Origin: DTU018 sp964618175 | Lineage (GTDB): Bacteria; Bacillota; Syntrophomonadia; Syntrophomonadales; Syntrophomonadaceae | DNA length: 10,308 nt | Direction: 5' to 3' | Assembly (NCBI GenBank): GCA_964618175.1 | Contig: CAZTZX010000067.1 | Location: 1 to 10,308 of the forward strand | Shown: piece by piece, positions 1-7,760 of the stretch | Layout of the letters: every line of letters begins with the position of its first letter | Numbering within the stretch: position 1 is the first letter of the stretch | The notes under the pieces: generated by a model | The model's input: the letters and a program-made list of their open reading frames with translations, nothing else | What the model was told of the DNA's origin: nothing | The model's database searches: none | Position numbers and translations under genes: made by a program

Positions 1-1218
1 ATAAAAGGCTCCGGCTTCGTGTCTGGTGCCCAGGTGATCTTTGCACCGGTCTTGGAAAAGGCTGCTGACGAGACGGGCGGTAACTTAGTCTATCGAGTAA
101 CCACCACCCAGAACAACAACTATACCAGCAATGTCCTGGATCCCTACCTCTTAAAAGAGGGCAGCCCGGGTAGCGAAGTGAGGTATATTGATGAACGAAC
201 CCTTACTGTCAAAACCCCGGTAGGTAAGCTAGACACTATGGGCTTAATAGTAGTTAACCCTGATCAAGGGGCCAGCGAAGACTATGGGGATATTTCTTTC
301 CAACTACCGGAATTATCTGCTCCGGAAGGTGAAGTCTATGCGGAGATAGTACGTGACCAACATAATCGGACTGACCGGGCTATAAAAGTGTTCTGGAATA
401 GTGTAGCGGGGGCACGCGAATATGAAATCTACGTGGTGCGCGGCAGCCGTGAGGAATTCTTGGGCTCAACTCGCCTTAATTCCTATATTTTCAATGATTT
501 AGAGCCCCGTACTCGCTACCGGTTTATTGTTAAAGCGGTTGGTGACTTCGGATCTTCCCAACCCTCCCAGCAGAGCAATTGGGTACAAACCGGTTCTACA
601 GTAGGGCCACCTGATGAAGACGGCAAACTGGGAGAAGAAACCGAAATAAAGCGCCAGGGCTCGGTAGCCTATCTTAATGTAGGTAGCCGGGATAATTCCC
701 GGGTAACCATACAAGTTGATCTTACTCAAGGTGACCTGGCCGGCAGCAGTCAGGTGGTAGTGGCCATTCCGGCCAGTGTAGTTGCCAAGAGCAGTAGTGC
801 TGACATTGATATTCAGGGGCGCGACTTTAGGCTCGGATTCAACCCTCGGGTGTTTAATACGGCTCTGGTAAACAGCAACCGCCACCGCGATGATGCCGGG
901 ATACGCCTGCAAATGGCACCTTTGACCGGAACTCCTCCGGCCTCCGCAGCTAATGCGCTATCATCGCCGTATAAGTTGGAAGCTGTGTTTTATCAGGGGC
1001 AAGAACAGACTCCTTTGGAGGTACTAGCCGGGTCGATGACACTGGAGCTCAAATATGACACTGCCAAAGCCCAGCTGCGCCGCCTGTCTGAAGTGTTAGT
1101 GTATAGATATGATGCAGCTTATGGCAGATATGTACCAGCTCGCCCCGTAAGAACGCGATCTCCGGGAGCTGCTGTCAATTATCTGGGAACATATGTAGTG
1201 ATGGGAAGCAGGAGGTAG
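1..1218 (+). CDS. Exported surface protein with IPT/TIG-like and fibronectin type III domains (5' end missing)
   Basis: The reading frame is open from the first base of the window with no stop, so the gene begins upstream; the GTG at 19 is an internal valine codon, not a start. About 405 codons are visible. Codons 1 to about 103 resemble the end of an IPT/TIG immunoglobulin-like domain: a GSGF turn, then RTLTVKTP and a GLIVVNPDQG strand pattern. Codons about 107–199 are a fibronectin type III domain (IKVFWNSV, YEIYVVRG, LEPRTRYRFIVKAV). The remainder is beta-rich, with an IPASVVA strand and a closing YLGTYVV strand, a style common in surface proteins of SLH-bearing Firmicutes. No catalytic motif is seen. 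Such modules usually mediate adhesion or act as spacers outside the cell. Its final codons hold the ribosome binding site of the next gene, 4 bases away, so the two are surely co-transcribed. Signal peptide and N-terminal domains are outside the window; the exact function is unknown. Confidence 0.85.
   Translation: MKGSGFVSGAQVIFAPVLEKAADETGGNLVYRVTTTQNNNYTSNVLDPYLLKEGSPGSEVRYIDERTLTVKTPVGKLDTMGLIVVNPDQGASEDYGDISFQLPELSAPEGEVYAEIVRDQHNRTDRAIKVFWNSVAGAREYEIYVVRGSREEFLGSTRLNSYIFNDLEPRTRYRFIVKAVGDFGSSQPSQQSNWVQTGSTVGPPDEDGKLGEETEIKRQGSVAYLNVGSRDNSRVTIQVDLTQGDLAGSSQVVVAIPASVVAKSSSADIDIQGRDFRLGFNPRVFNTALVNSNRHRDDAGIRLQMAPLTGTPPASAANALSSPYKLEAVFYQGQEQTPLEVLAGSMTLELKYDTAKAQLRRLSEVLVYRYDAAYGRYVPARPVRTRSPGAAVNYLGTYVVMGSRR
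1210..1215 (+). promoter_or_regulatory. Ribosome binding site inside the upstream gene's last codons
   Basis: AGGAGG lies 7 bases before the ATG at 1223 and within the last two sense codons of the TIG/FN3 gene. It selects ATG 1223 over the nearby GTG 1226 and ATG 1229, and suggests that the two genes are translationally coupled. Confidence 0.8.
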
Positions 1219-1222
1219 GCTA

Positions 1223-2899
1223 ATGGTGATGGTGCGAAAAATAATGCTTATGGTAATTCTGGCGGTTCTGATTTGCTCCCCACAGGTATCAGCAGCCGAA
1301 CCTTCGCCATTTGTGCAGGGTTTTATCGAAGGCTATTTGTTAAAGATTAATGCCACGGAAGAGGCCGGCCGAACGGCTGAAATTGAAACCTATACGGGGG
1401 AGAGATTTGTTCTGACCGTTCATCCGCAAGCCCAGTTTTTGATTGACAACCGCTTGGTCAACTGGAACGAACTGCGCAGCGGTATGGAAGTCTACGGCAC
1501 CATTCAGGGCCGCCAACTAAAGTCTCTGGAAGCATATTCAACCACCCAGTTAGGCTTTATCGATCCGGGCACGAAGGTGCGCAAAGGGGTCATAACCAAC
1601 CTCAGCAACGACTCCTTGCAGGTGCGAGGTGGGGATGGAACCGAAGTTGCCTATCAGCTTTTACCCGGCACCATTATACTTAGCCAGGGAAAGAGCGTCT
1701 CAGCGGATACACTTTATACTGGGGATCGGGTCAAGCTGTTTTTTGATGAGATTAATTCGTCCGTGATTGGCCGTTTGGAGGTACAGGGAAGCTCTATTCA
1801 GGTTAAGGATGTCTATCGGGGACAGATGACTTCGGTGGATGCTTACTCCAATCGTCTGATAATAGATGATCTGGAGCGTTTCTATAATGGCAGCTGGCAG
1901 ACGGCTGGTGCTGATTATGCTTGGAACTATACTCGTGGACTGCCTATGTATTATAGCGGGCAGATAGTACCGGAACGAAACTGGCCCTATTACCGGGGAA
2001 AAACCCTTTATTTGATCAGTAAGAACTTATTGGGGCGAGAGACCATCGATCGGGCTGTTATCAAGGGACAGTATGAATCAGGCTATAGCGATAAAATTGA
2101 GAACGTCAACTGGTTTGCCGATAGTATCGAATTAGCCAGCCATCGTAATCTGAGACTGAATGAGGGCACCACAGTGATAAAAAATGGGCGCCTACAGGAT
2201 CGTTTTGCTATCAGTCCAGGCGATGATGTTTATATAGTAGCCGACGGCAGTGGTATATCTTCAACGGCTAATCTGGTCTACATCTATAATGAGGATATTA
2301 ATCGCTCGGCTCTAGGCCAGCACTTCCTATATTGCGGGACGCTTGACCAGATATTCGAGGATCGCGTCTGGTTAGATAGATACTACATGCTGAACCAACA
2401 TGAATGGGAGCGCTACCGCCAGGATAAAGAACTATTCTATGATTTAGACAGCGATTTTTATAATTTGGAAACCCAGAGTCTAATTAGTGCCGCCGAATTA
2501 TACGCGGGAGATTATACAGTAGATGAGAGTGAAGACCGGGCTCGTGATCTGGATCTGCAGAACTGGTATGCCTGGATTTACACTGATGGTGACCGCATTG
2601 CGACCATGGCAGTGCAAAAGGATGGGGAAACCGTCAGCGGGCAGCGTATCACAACTGGCAGGGCAGTTAATATCCAGGATGACAGTTTGGTAGGATGGAC
2701 AGTCCTGCTGGGGGACAGTCGCGACTGGAGTAGCCGCCGAGAAGCCTGGGTCCCTAAAAATGCTGATGTGCGGATTAACTTGGCTAAAGCCATGATCATC
2801 CGTAATGGGCAAATTATTAGCGCTGAGGAACTTAAGCCGGCTGACCGCCTCTATATAGTACGTGACGACTTTCGGGCCCAAGTGGTTATCGTTCAATAG
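1223..2899 (+). CDS. Secreted protein with five copies of a beta-hairpin-like motif, function unknown
   Basis: I do not recognise a named family. The 558-residue product starts with a basic then hydrophobic stretch and a likely signal peptidase site after VSA (about residue 24), so it is exported; no lipobox, transmembrane anchor or SLH module follows. The mature part is rich in tyrosine, tryptophan and acidic residues. A short motif recurs at residues 72–92, 151–175, 317–341, 412–434 and 524–548. It has a hydrophobic pair, often NG, a hydrophobic stretch, an (A)xxL element, then GD/AD plus R and a hydrophobic strand; the clearest copies read IIRNGQIIS...ADRLYIV and VIKNGRLQD...GDDVYIV. This suggests tandem small beta domains. 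No catalytic residues stand out. The gene sits 4 bases after the TIG/FN3 gene and 21 before the SLH gene, so it probably belongs to the same cell-surface assembly. A structural or ligand-binding role is inference. Confidence 0.85.
   Translation: MVMVRKIMLMVILAVLICSPQVSAAEPSPFVQGFIEGYLLKINATEEAGRTAEIETYTGERFVLTVHPQAQFLIDNRLVNWNELRSGMEVYGTIQGRQLKSLEAYSTTQLGFIDPGTKVRKGVITNLSNDSLQVRGGDGTEVAYQLLPGTIILSQGKSVSADTLYTGDRVKLFFDEINSSVIGRLEVQGSSIQVKDVYRGQMTSVDAYSNRLIIDDLERFYNGSWQTAGADYAWNYTRGLPMYYSGQIVPERNWPYYRGKTLYLISKNLLGRETIDRAVIKGQYESGYSDKIENVNWFADSIELASHRNLRLNEGTTVIKNGRLQDRFAISPGDDVYIVADGSGISSTANLVYIYNEDINRSALGQHFLYCGTLDQIFEDRVWLDRYYMLNQHEWERYRQDKELFYDLDSDFYNLETQSLISAAELYAGDYTVDESEDRARDLDLQNWYAWIYTDGDRIATMAVQKDGETVSGQRITTGRAVNIQDDSLVGWTVLLGDSRDWSSRREAWVPKNADVRINLAKAMIIRNGQIISAEELKPADRLYIVRDDFRAQVVIVQ
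1436..2866 (+). repeat. Five degenerate protein-level repeats within the secreted protein
   Basis: The copies lie at about 1436–1498, 1673–1747, 2171–2245, 2456–2524 and 2792–2866. They match at the amino-acid level (hydrophobic–NG–hydrophobic, then L, then GD or AD, then a strand such as RLYIV or DVYIV) but have diverged in DNA, so they are old duplications and not recent slippage. The fourth copy is the weakest. Spacing is irregular (about 75–165 residues), which fits a repeated domain with insertions. Confidence 0.6.
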
Positions 2900-2920
2900 C
2901 ATGTAGCAAAGGAGAACACT

Positions 2921-4444
2921 ATGAAAAAACTTATGCTTACCGTAACTTTATTAGGTTTTATAATATTGGCAGCTGCACCCGGCGCCGAGGCCGCTCCTCC
3001 TGATTTTGGCGGAGGGGTCAATAATGAATATGAATATGAAGAAGTGGTGTTTGTTTCCGGCACACCTGTAAAGTTTGTCGGCAGCGGTAAGGATATTAAT
3101 ATCAAAACCTCGGAAAAAGCTGATAGCCGTTCGATTACCTACCGATTAAAGCTAACCTCGGAGGATGCTGATTTTCCCGGTAGCCTTAATCGATCCATAA
3201 CCTACAAGACTACTCTGGCCAAATACAGTGATAAAGGTCAGACTACCGCCCAGATGGAAGTCGACAAGTTCTCTGAAAAAATCGAGCTTGGAGAAGACAA
3301 ATATGAATTGAGTGACTACCAATTCTCTCGCTCCGACATTATTGATAACCGCCCGGCGTCTGATTATTATTCCGGCAGTCTTAAAGCACGCAAAACCTAT
3401 GTGGTGAATAAAGATGAAGGCAAAATAACTATGGATATCAGTGGAGCTATGGTGGGCTACGAAAACTTCTGGGGCAAAACCGAAACTCAGCAGTTAGAAT
3501 ATGTGATTGAATGTGACCGAACCCTGATCAGGGAGGACGCCCAAGGCGAGGAAGACTCGGAGGAATTGTCCTGGCAGGGCACGATAACCATCACGGCATC
3601 AGACAGTATGGCCAAGACCCTCAAATATGCGGACAATCAAGCGACTTTAGCGAGCTTTTCCGGAGGACATAGCCGCATAACCAATCAGGATATGTACTCG
3701 CGCTATGATTATAATTTGCCCCGTATAAAGAATGGAGAAGTTGCCGGAAGTCGGCTGCGCAGTGGCATAGAATTAGATATGGAAATGTCTCCTCGCATCG
3801 AAAGGCTGGTAGTGCCTAAGTTTAGAGATGTGGCTGGACACTGGGCGCAGGATGATATTGAAAAGCTGTACTCGCTGGATGTTTTTGAAGGTGCGCCCTC
3901 CTTCTTTGCTCCCGAGGCTCCCATGACTAGAGTTGAGTTTACCCGGGCTATGGTTAAAGGTGCTAACATGCGACCCTCTCTGGTAGAACAGCCGCGGAAG
4001 ACGGCACGCAGTCGTGCCAAAACTGTGGAAGTATCACCCTTCCGAGATGTTCCTGCTGCATCACCCGACTATGAATATATTAAGGATGGCCTAGAAAGGG
4101 GCATTATTAGCGGCGTGAGTGATAATTTATTTGGACCGGAGGAATCGTTAACCAGAGCTCAGGCTATTACCATAATGGTGAGAGCATTAGGCTTTGAGAA
4201 TATGGCTCCTACACCGGGATACCATACATCTTTTGCCGATGATTACTTTATTCCTAACTGGGCCATAGATAGTGTTTATGTGGCGCGTGAAATTGGCCTG
4301 ATTAGCGGGGATGCCTACAATCGAGTAAATCCTAATCAAGTATTGACCAGGGGGGAAGCTTCTTCCATGCTGGTGCGTTTCCTCAACTTCCTGGAGCAGG
4401 ATTTGCAGAGGGATTACCGAGAAGATCTGGTTCTATTTAATTAA
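2921..4444 (+). CDS. S-layer homology domain protein, cell-wall anchored
   Basis: The product has 507 residues. A signal peptide occupies residues 1–24 (basic MKK, hydrophobic core, GAEA cleavage site). Residues about 25–295 form a domain I cannot assign, rich in charged residues, serine and tyrosine, with predicted beta character. Three SLH modules follow at about 299–350 (FRDVAGHWAQDDIEKL, TRVEFTRAMV), 373–427 (FRDVPAASPDYEYIKDGLE, LTRAQAITIMVRALG) and 436–491 (FADDYFIPNWAIDSVYVA, LTRGEASSMLVRFL). SLH modules are known to bind secondary cell-wall polysaccharide, so the protein is expected to sit on the outside of the wall with the N-terminal domain displayed. A basic linker of about 20 residues (RKTARSRAK) separates modules 1 and 2. 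The start is set by AGGAG at 2910–2914, 6 bases before the ATG. It lies 21 bases after the five-repeat protein gene, which lacks its own anchor and may be held by this protein; that is inference. Confidence 0.92.
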   Translation: MKKLMLTVTLLGFIILAAAPGAEAAPPDFGGGVNNEYEYEEVVFVSGTPVKFVGSGKDINIKTSEKADSRSITYRLKLTSEDADFPGSLNRSITYKTTLAKYSDKGQTTAQMEVDKFSEKIELGEDKYELSDYQFSRSDIIDNRPASDYYSGSLKARKTYVVNKDEGKITMDISGAMVGYENFWGKTETQQLEYVIECDRTLIREDAQGEEDSEELSWQGTITITASDSMAKTLKYADNQATLASFSGGHSRITNQDMYSRYDYNLPRIKNGEVAGSRLRSGIELDMEMSPRIERLVVPKFRDVAGHWAQDDIEKLYSLDVFEGAPSFFAPEAPMTRVEFTRAMVKGANMRPSLVEQPRKTARSRAKTVEVSPFRDVPAASPDYEYIKDGLERGIISGVSDNLFGPEESLTRAQAITIMVRALGFENMAPTPGYHTSFADDYFIPNWAIDSVYVAREIGLISGDAYNRVNPNQVLTRGEASSMLVRFLNFLEQDLQRDYREDLVLFN

Positions 4445-4476
4445 AGGCGAACTGCGAAAACCCTGGTAGTGAAAGT

Positions 4477-4481
4477 GGTGG
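4477..4481 (+). promoter_or_regulatory. Weak ribosome binding site of the peptidase gene
   Basis: GGTGG, 4 bases before ATG 4486, is the best available Shine-Dalgarno match and is clearly poorer and closer than the AGGAGG-type sites of the neighbouring genes. The peptidase may therefore be translated less than the surface proteins upstream of it. Confidence 0.45.
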
Positions 4482-4485
4482 AACA

Positions 4486-5952
4486 ATGAAGAAAAAGGTT
4501 TGGGTCATAATAATCGCCGCAGTTATTATGTGTGTGGCTTACTTTTTTGGAACCGGAAATCAATCCGGTACCGAGGTCTCTGCCACGTCAGATTATAATG
4601 GCCCTGAGCTCTCCTATCCATTTCCGGCACCTGGGAAAACGCTCTATAGGATGAGCTTGTATCTGGATACCGATACCAGGACTATACATGGTACTACGTT
4701 ACTTACCACCAATAATACCAGTAACCAGGTTCTATCTGAGCTCTGGTTTACTATTTATGCGGATGCCTTTCGCCAAGCCAATACCACTCCGGCGCCGACT
4801 TCAGCCTATTATGCAGGATTTGATTCCGCAGGTATAGAATTCGAGGAGATCCTAGTCAACTTTACGTCAGTCGATTATATAAAGGATGATGTGTCCTTAC
4901 AACTGATGCCTACCGAGGACATTTTACCAGGTCAGGATATAACTGTAGAAATGCAATGGAAAGCTCAAATTCCGCGTTTATCATATCGCTATGGCTATAA
5001 AGATGGAATATTCATGCTGGGCAGCTTTTATCCGGTTCTGAATGTATATGATGACCAGGGATGGCGAACTTCATACAATTCAGCTTTTGGTGATCCCTTC
5101 TGCTTTAATTGCGCTGATTATGTGGTACGCTTGAACATTCCGGAAGCCTATAGTATGGTATCAACGGGGAGTATTGTGGAGACAATAGCAGAAGGTAATG
5201 GCAGGTATTTTGTGACTGCGGCTGCCGAAAACGTGCGCGATTTTGGCTTGGTGGTTTATGATCAGTATCAAGACTTTACCCAAACAGCCCCGGGACAAAC
5301 TGTTTCCCTTTATGTTCCTGCTCGAGTAGTTACTGATATGGGGCCGTTACTGCAAGAAACGATTGACATCTTAGATTTCTTCTCGTGCACCTGGGGGTCC
5401 TACCCCTATCCGGATTTTAGAGTAGTTTTTGTACCGATGAAAGGCTTTCATGGCATGGAATATTCAGGCTTGATATTCCTATCTGAGGATTTGCTGTCAC
5501 CCGCAACCGATAAGCAGCATACTCGATTTATCCTGGCCCATGAAATAGCCCATCAGTGGTGGTACGGGATAGTGGGCAATGATCAGTTGCGTGAACCTTG
5601 GCTTGATGAAGGCTTGGCTAACTGGGGGGCATATAAATATCTGAATCAGCAGGGAGCGGCTGTGTCAGGAGGCAAGTCCGCCAGTAACCCTACCAACTTG
5701 ACCCGCGAATTGAACGAAATGTATTCTCGTAATGATTATTATTCTACCGTTTATACGGGGGGCGAATCTTTTTGGTGGGGATTGGAGCAGGAATTAGGTG
5801 AAGAAAAAGTTAAGCAGGTATTGCGAAGTTATCTGGCGAATTACCGTTTTCAGATAGCTACCACGGATAATTTACTCCAGATAATCCAGCAGGAGGCCCA
5901 TTATGACATGCAAGAGTATTTTGCTAACTGGTTTAACCAAGACAATGAGTAA
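4486..5952 (+). CDS. M1 family zinc metallopeptidase, exported or membrane-anchored
   Basis: This is a gluzincin aminopeptidase-type protein of 488 residues. The zinc motif HEIAH is at residues 352–356 (H352 and H356 bind zinc, E353 is the expected general base), and the third ligand E375 lies in WLDEGLANW with the family's spacing of 18 residues. G323-M-E-Y corresponds to the GxMEN-type exopeptidase motif in its GMEY form. Y423 in STVYTGGESFWWG is the likely transition-state tyrosine. Residues 5–21 are hydrophobic after MKKK, so it is secreted or held by a signal anchor; the cysteine at 16 does not fit a lipobox. About residues 50–260 match the beta-sheet N-terminal domain of M1 enzymes. The chain stops soon after the catalytic domain, so the large C-terminal helical domain of aminopeptidase N-like members (about 850 residues) is absent. 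It lies 41 bases after the SLH gene, which suggests peptide trimming or surface-protein processing at the envelope. Its substrate cannot be read from sequence. Confidence 0.93.
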   Translation: MKKKVWVIIIAAVIMCVAYFFGTGNQSGTEVSATSDYNGPELSYPFPAPGKTLYRMSLYLDTDTRTIHGTTLLTTNNTSNQVLSELWFTIYADAFRQANTTPAPTSAYYAGFDSAGIEFEEILVNFTSVDYIKDDVSLQLMPTEDILPGQDITVEMQWKAQIPRLSYRYGYKDGIFMLGSFYPVLNVYDDQGWRTSYNSAFGDPFCFNCADYVVRLNIPEAYSMVSTGSIVETIAEGNGRYFVTAAAENVRDFGLVVYDQYQDFTQTAPGQTVSLYVPARVVTDMGPLLQETIDILDFFSCTWGSYPYPDFRVVFVPMKGFHGMEYSGLIFLSEDLLSPATDKQHTRFILAHEIAHQWWYGIVGNDQLREPWLDEGLANWGAYKYLNQQGAAVSGGKSASNPTNLTRELNEMYSRNDYYSTVYTGGESFWWGLEQELGEEKVKQVLRSYLANYRFQIATTDNLLQIIQQEAHYDMQEYFANWFNQDNE

Positions 5953-5984
5953 AAAGTATAGCAACTATAGAAAATGCGAATGAT

Positions 5985-6030
5985 TCCCTGTTCAAAAGTA
6001 GTTATTATTAATAGACTTTCTGAACAGGGA
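5985..6030 (+). other. Stem-loop in the leader of argS
   Basis: TCCCTGTTCA (5985–5994) is the perfect inverse of TGAACAGGGA (6021–6030). The stem continues inward as AAAGT (5995–5999) against ACTTT (6015–6019) around a single bulged C, leaving an AT-rich loop of about 15 bases. A run of T does not follow on either strand, so it is not a standard intrinsic terminator. It sits between the surface block and argS, 33 bases before the argS start. It could be an RNA processing or stability element, a weak terminator of the upstream operon, or an operator palindrome. No T-box sequence of the kind that often controls tRNA synthetase genes is visible. Confidence 0.6.
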
Positions 6031-6062
6031 TTATATATGCAGTTGAGGGCAGGAGGTAAGAA

Positions 6063-7745
6063 ATGAACCCGATCGAGTCAATCCAAGAATCCATACGGGG
6101 GAAAATAGTAGAGGCCGTTAACCAAGCCGTGCAAACCGAACAAATTACTATTGAAACCATACCGGACTTTGCTATCGAGGTTCCCCGGGAAAAAGAGCAT
6201 GGCGATTTCGCTGTTAATGTGGCTATGCTGCTGGCGCGCCAGGCCCGCATGGCTCCTGGCAAAATTGCGGCTATCTTAGTGAACATTATGGAGCAAAACG
6301 CGGATCCCCAGATTGAGCGAGTGGAGGTGGCGGGGGCCGGGTTCATCAATTTTTTCCTCAGCAAAGCTTGGCTTTATGATATTCCAGGCATAATCCACCA
6401 AATGGGCGACCGTTATGGTAGTGATCCCACCCACCAGGGCAAAGTGCAGGTGGAATTTGTAAGTGCCAATCCCACTGGTAATCTACATATGGGCAATGCC
6501 CGCGGAGGCGCTATTGGGGATTCTCTGGCTAATATACTGGATCGGGCTGGTTACCAGGTAGAGAGAGAGTATTATGTCAATGACGCCGGCAACCAAATTG
6601 AAATCTACGCCGATTCTTTGGAAGCTCGTTATCTCCAACTCACCGGGCACAGCGTCTCTTTTCCGGAGAATGGTTATGCCGGACAGGATGTAATCGACAC
6701 TGTTAAAAGTTTAATAGCTAAATATGGATCCGATCTGGGGGAGCTCTCTGTGGAGGAACGTCGTTCCTTAATAGTTGACTATGCTCTTCAGGAAAAAGTA
6801 GCTTATATAGAAAACACCTTGTCCGGTTTCGGTATTAACTATGATGTTTGGTTTCATGAAAAGAGTTTGTACGAAAACGGTGATATTGACCGAGTATTAT
6901 CTGAACTGGAACAACAGGATTTCGTCTACGAAAGCGAAGGAGCTCTATGGTTTAAGTCCACGCGCTTTGGCGATGAGAAAGATGAGGTCGTCAGACGCAC
7001 TAATGGATTGCCAACCTACTTTGCAGCAGATATTGCCTATCATCTCAATAAATTTACCCGTGGTTTTGACTGGGTCATAAATGTGTGGGGGGCCGATCAT
7101 CATGGCCACATCGCTCGTATGAAGGGCGCTATGCAGGCTTTGGGAATAGAACCTGATCGACTGGATGTTGTACTTATGCAGTTGGTGAGGCTTTATCGCA
7201 AAGGCAACCTGGTCAGGATGTCTAAGCGTACTGGAACCACTATATCCTTGGATGAACTGATTGAAGAAGTAGGTAAAGATGCGGCGCGCTTCTTTTTCGT
7301 TATGCGCAGTCCGGATAGTCACTTAGACTTTGATATGGAACTGGCTAAACAGCAGAATCAGGAAAATCCGGTTTATTATGTGCAGTACGCTCATGCTCGT
7401 ATATGCAGCATTTTCCGTCAGGCTAAAGCTGCCGGTGTACTTATGAGCGAGGTTGAGCAGATCGATGCCAGTCTGCTGATAGAAGAAGAAGAAATTGAGT
7501 TGTTGCGTAAGCTGGCGGACTTCCCTGAGGAAATCAAAGTAGCCGCCCGCGCCCTGGCCCCGCATCGTATTGCCAGGTATGTGATGGATCTGGCCGGATT
7601 GTTCCACAGCTTCTACAACCACCATCGAGTTTTGAATGAAGATCAGAGTCTTCAGGATGCCCGTTTACTCCTGATGGAGACGACGCGTATCACCATTAAG
7701 AATGCTCTGGAAATACTGGGCGTGACAGCGCCTGAACAGATGTAG
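6063..7745 (+). CDS. argS: Arginyl-tRNA synthetase
   Basis: ArgS is a cytoplasmic class I aminoacyl-tRNA synthetase that charges tRNA-Arg with arginine using ATP. The product has 560 residues, a normal length. The N-terminal tRNA-recognition domain spans about residues 1–110 (GDFAVNVAMLLAR, GAGFINFFL). The first catalytic signature is at 137–148 (NPTGNLHMGNAR), with HMGN as the HIGH-type motif at 142–145. YYVNDAGNQIE follows at about 170. The second signature, RMSKRTG at 385–391, corresponds to KMSKS. DAARFFF at about 406 marks the entry to the anticodon-binding DALR domain, which opens with VYYVQYAHAR and runs to the end. The start is fixed by AGGAGG at 6051–6056, 6 bases before the ATG. It follows the stem-loop spacer and is 15 bases ahead of rpoE, so it probably heads an argS–rpoE–hydrolase transcript. 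No T-box leader is seen. Identification is secure. Confidence 0.98.
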   Translation: MNPIESIQESIRGKIVEAVNQAVQTEQITIETIPDFAIEVPREKEHGDFAVNVAMLLARQARMAPGKIAAILVNIMEQNADPQIERVEVAGAGFINFFLSKAWLYDIPGIIHQMGDRYGSDPTHQGKVQVEFVSANPTGNLHMGNARGGAIGDSLANILDRAGYQVEREYYVNDAGNQIEIYADSLEARYLQLTGHSVSFPENGYAGQDVIDTVKSLIAKYGSDLGELSVEERRSLIVDYALQEKVAYIENTLSGFGINYDVWFHEKSLYENGDIDRVLSELEQQDFVYESEGALWFKSTRFGDEKDEVVRRTNGLPTYFAADIAYHLNKFTRGFDWVINVWGADHHGHIARMKGAMQALGIEPDRLDVVLMQLVRLYRKGNLVRMSKRTGTTISLDELIEEVGKDAARFFFVMRSPDSHLDFDMELAKQQNQENPVYYVQYAHARICSIFRQAKAAGVLMSEVEQIDASLLIEEEEIELLRKLADFPEEIKVAARALAPHRIARYVMDLAGLFHSFYNHHRVLNEDQSLQDARLLLMETTRITIKNALEILGVTAPEQM

Positions 7746-7760
7746 GAGGAGGTTTTACTA

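Noticed and set aside
499..912. Antisense open frame of 137 codons within the TIG/FN3 gene
   Set aside because: It has no ribosome binding site of note, no recognisable domain, and lies wholly opposite a gene with clear domains; a shadow frame.
2498..2902. Antisense open frames opposite the end of the five-repeat gene
   Set aside because: Two overlapping antisense frames occur here, neither with family features; the sense frame has a repeat that matches other parts of the same protein.
4486..4548. Lipoprotein signal for the M1 peptidase
   Set aside because: The residues before cysteine 16 (VIM) do not fit a lipobox, as methionine replaces the small residue expected directly before the cysteine.
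5953..6062. T-box riboswitch upstream of argS
   Set aside because: The spacer is only 110 bases and lacks the conserved T-box sequence and a terminator/antiterminator pair.
6841..7080. Same-strand open frame of 79 codons inside argS
   Set aside because: It overlaps conserved ArgS coding sequence in another frame and has no domain or ribosome binding site.
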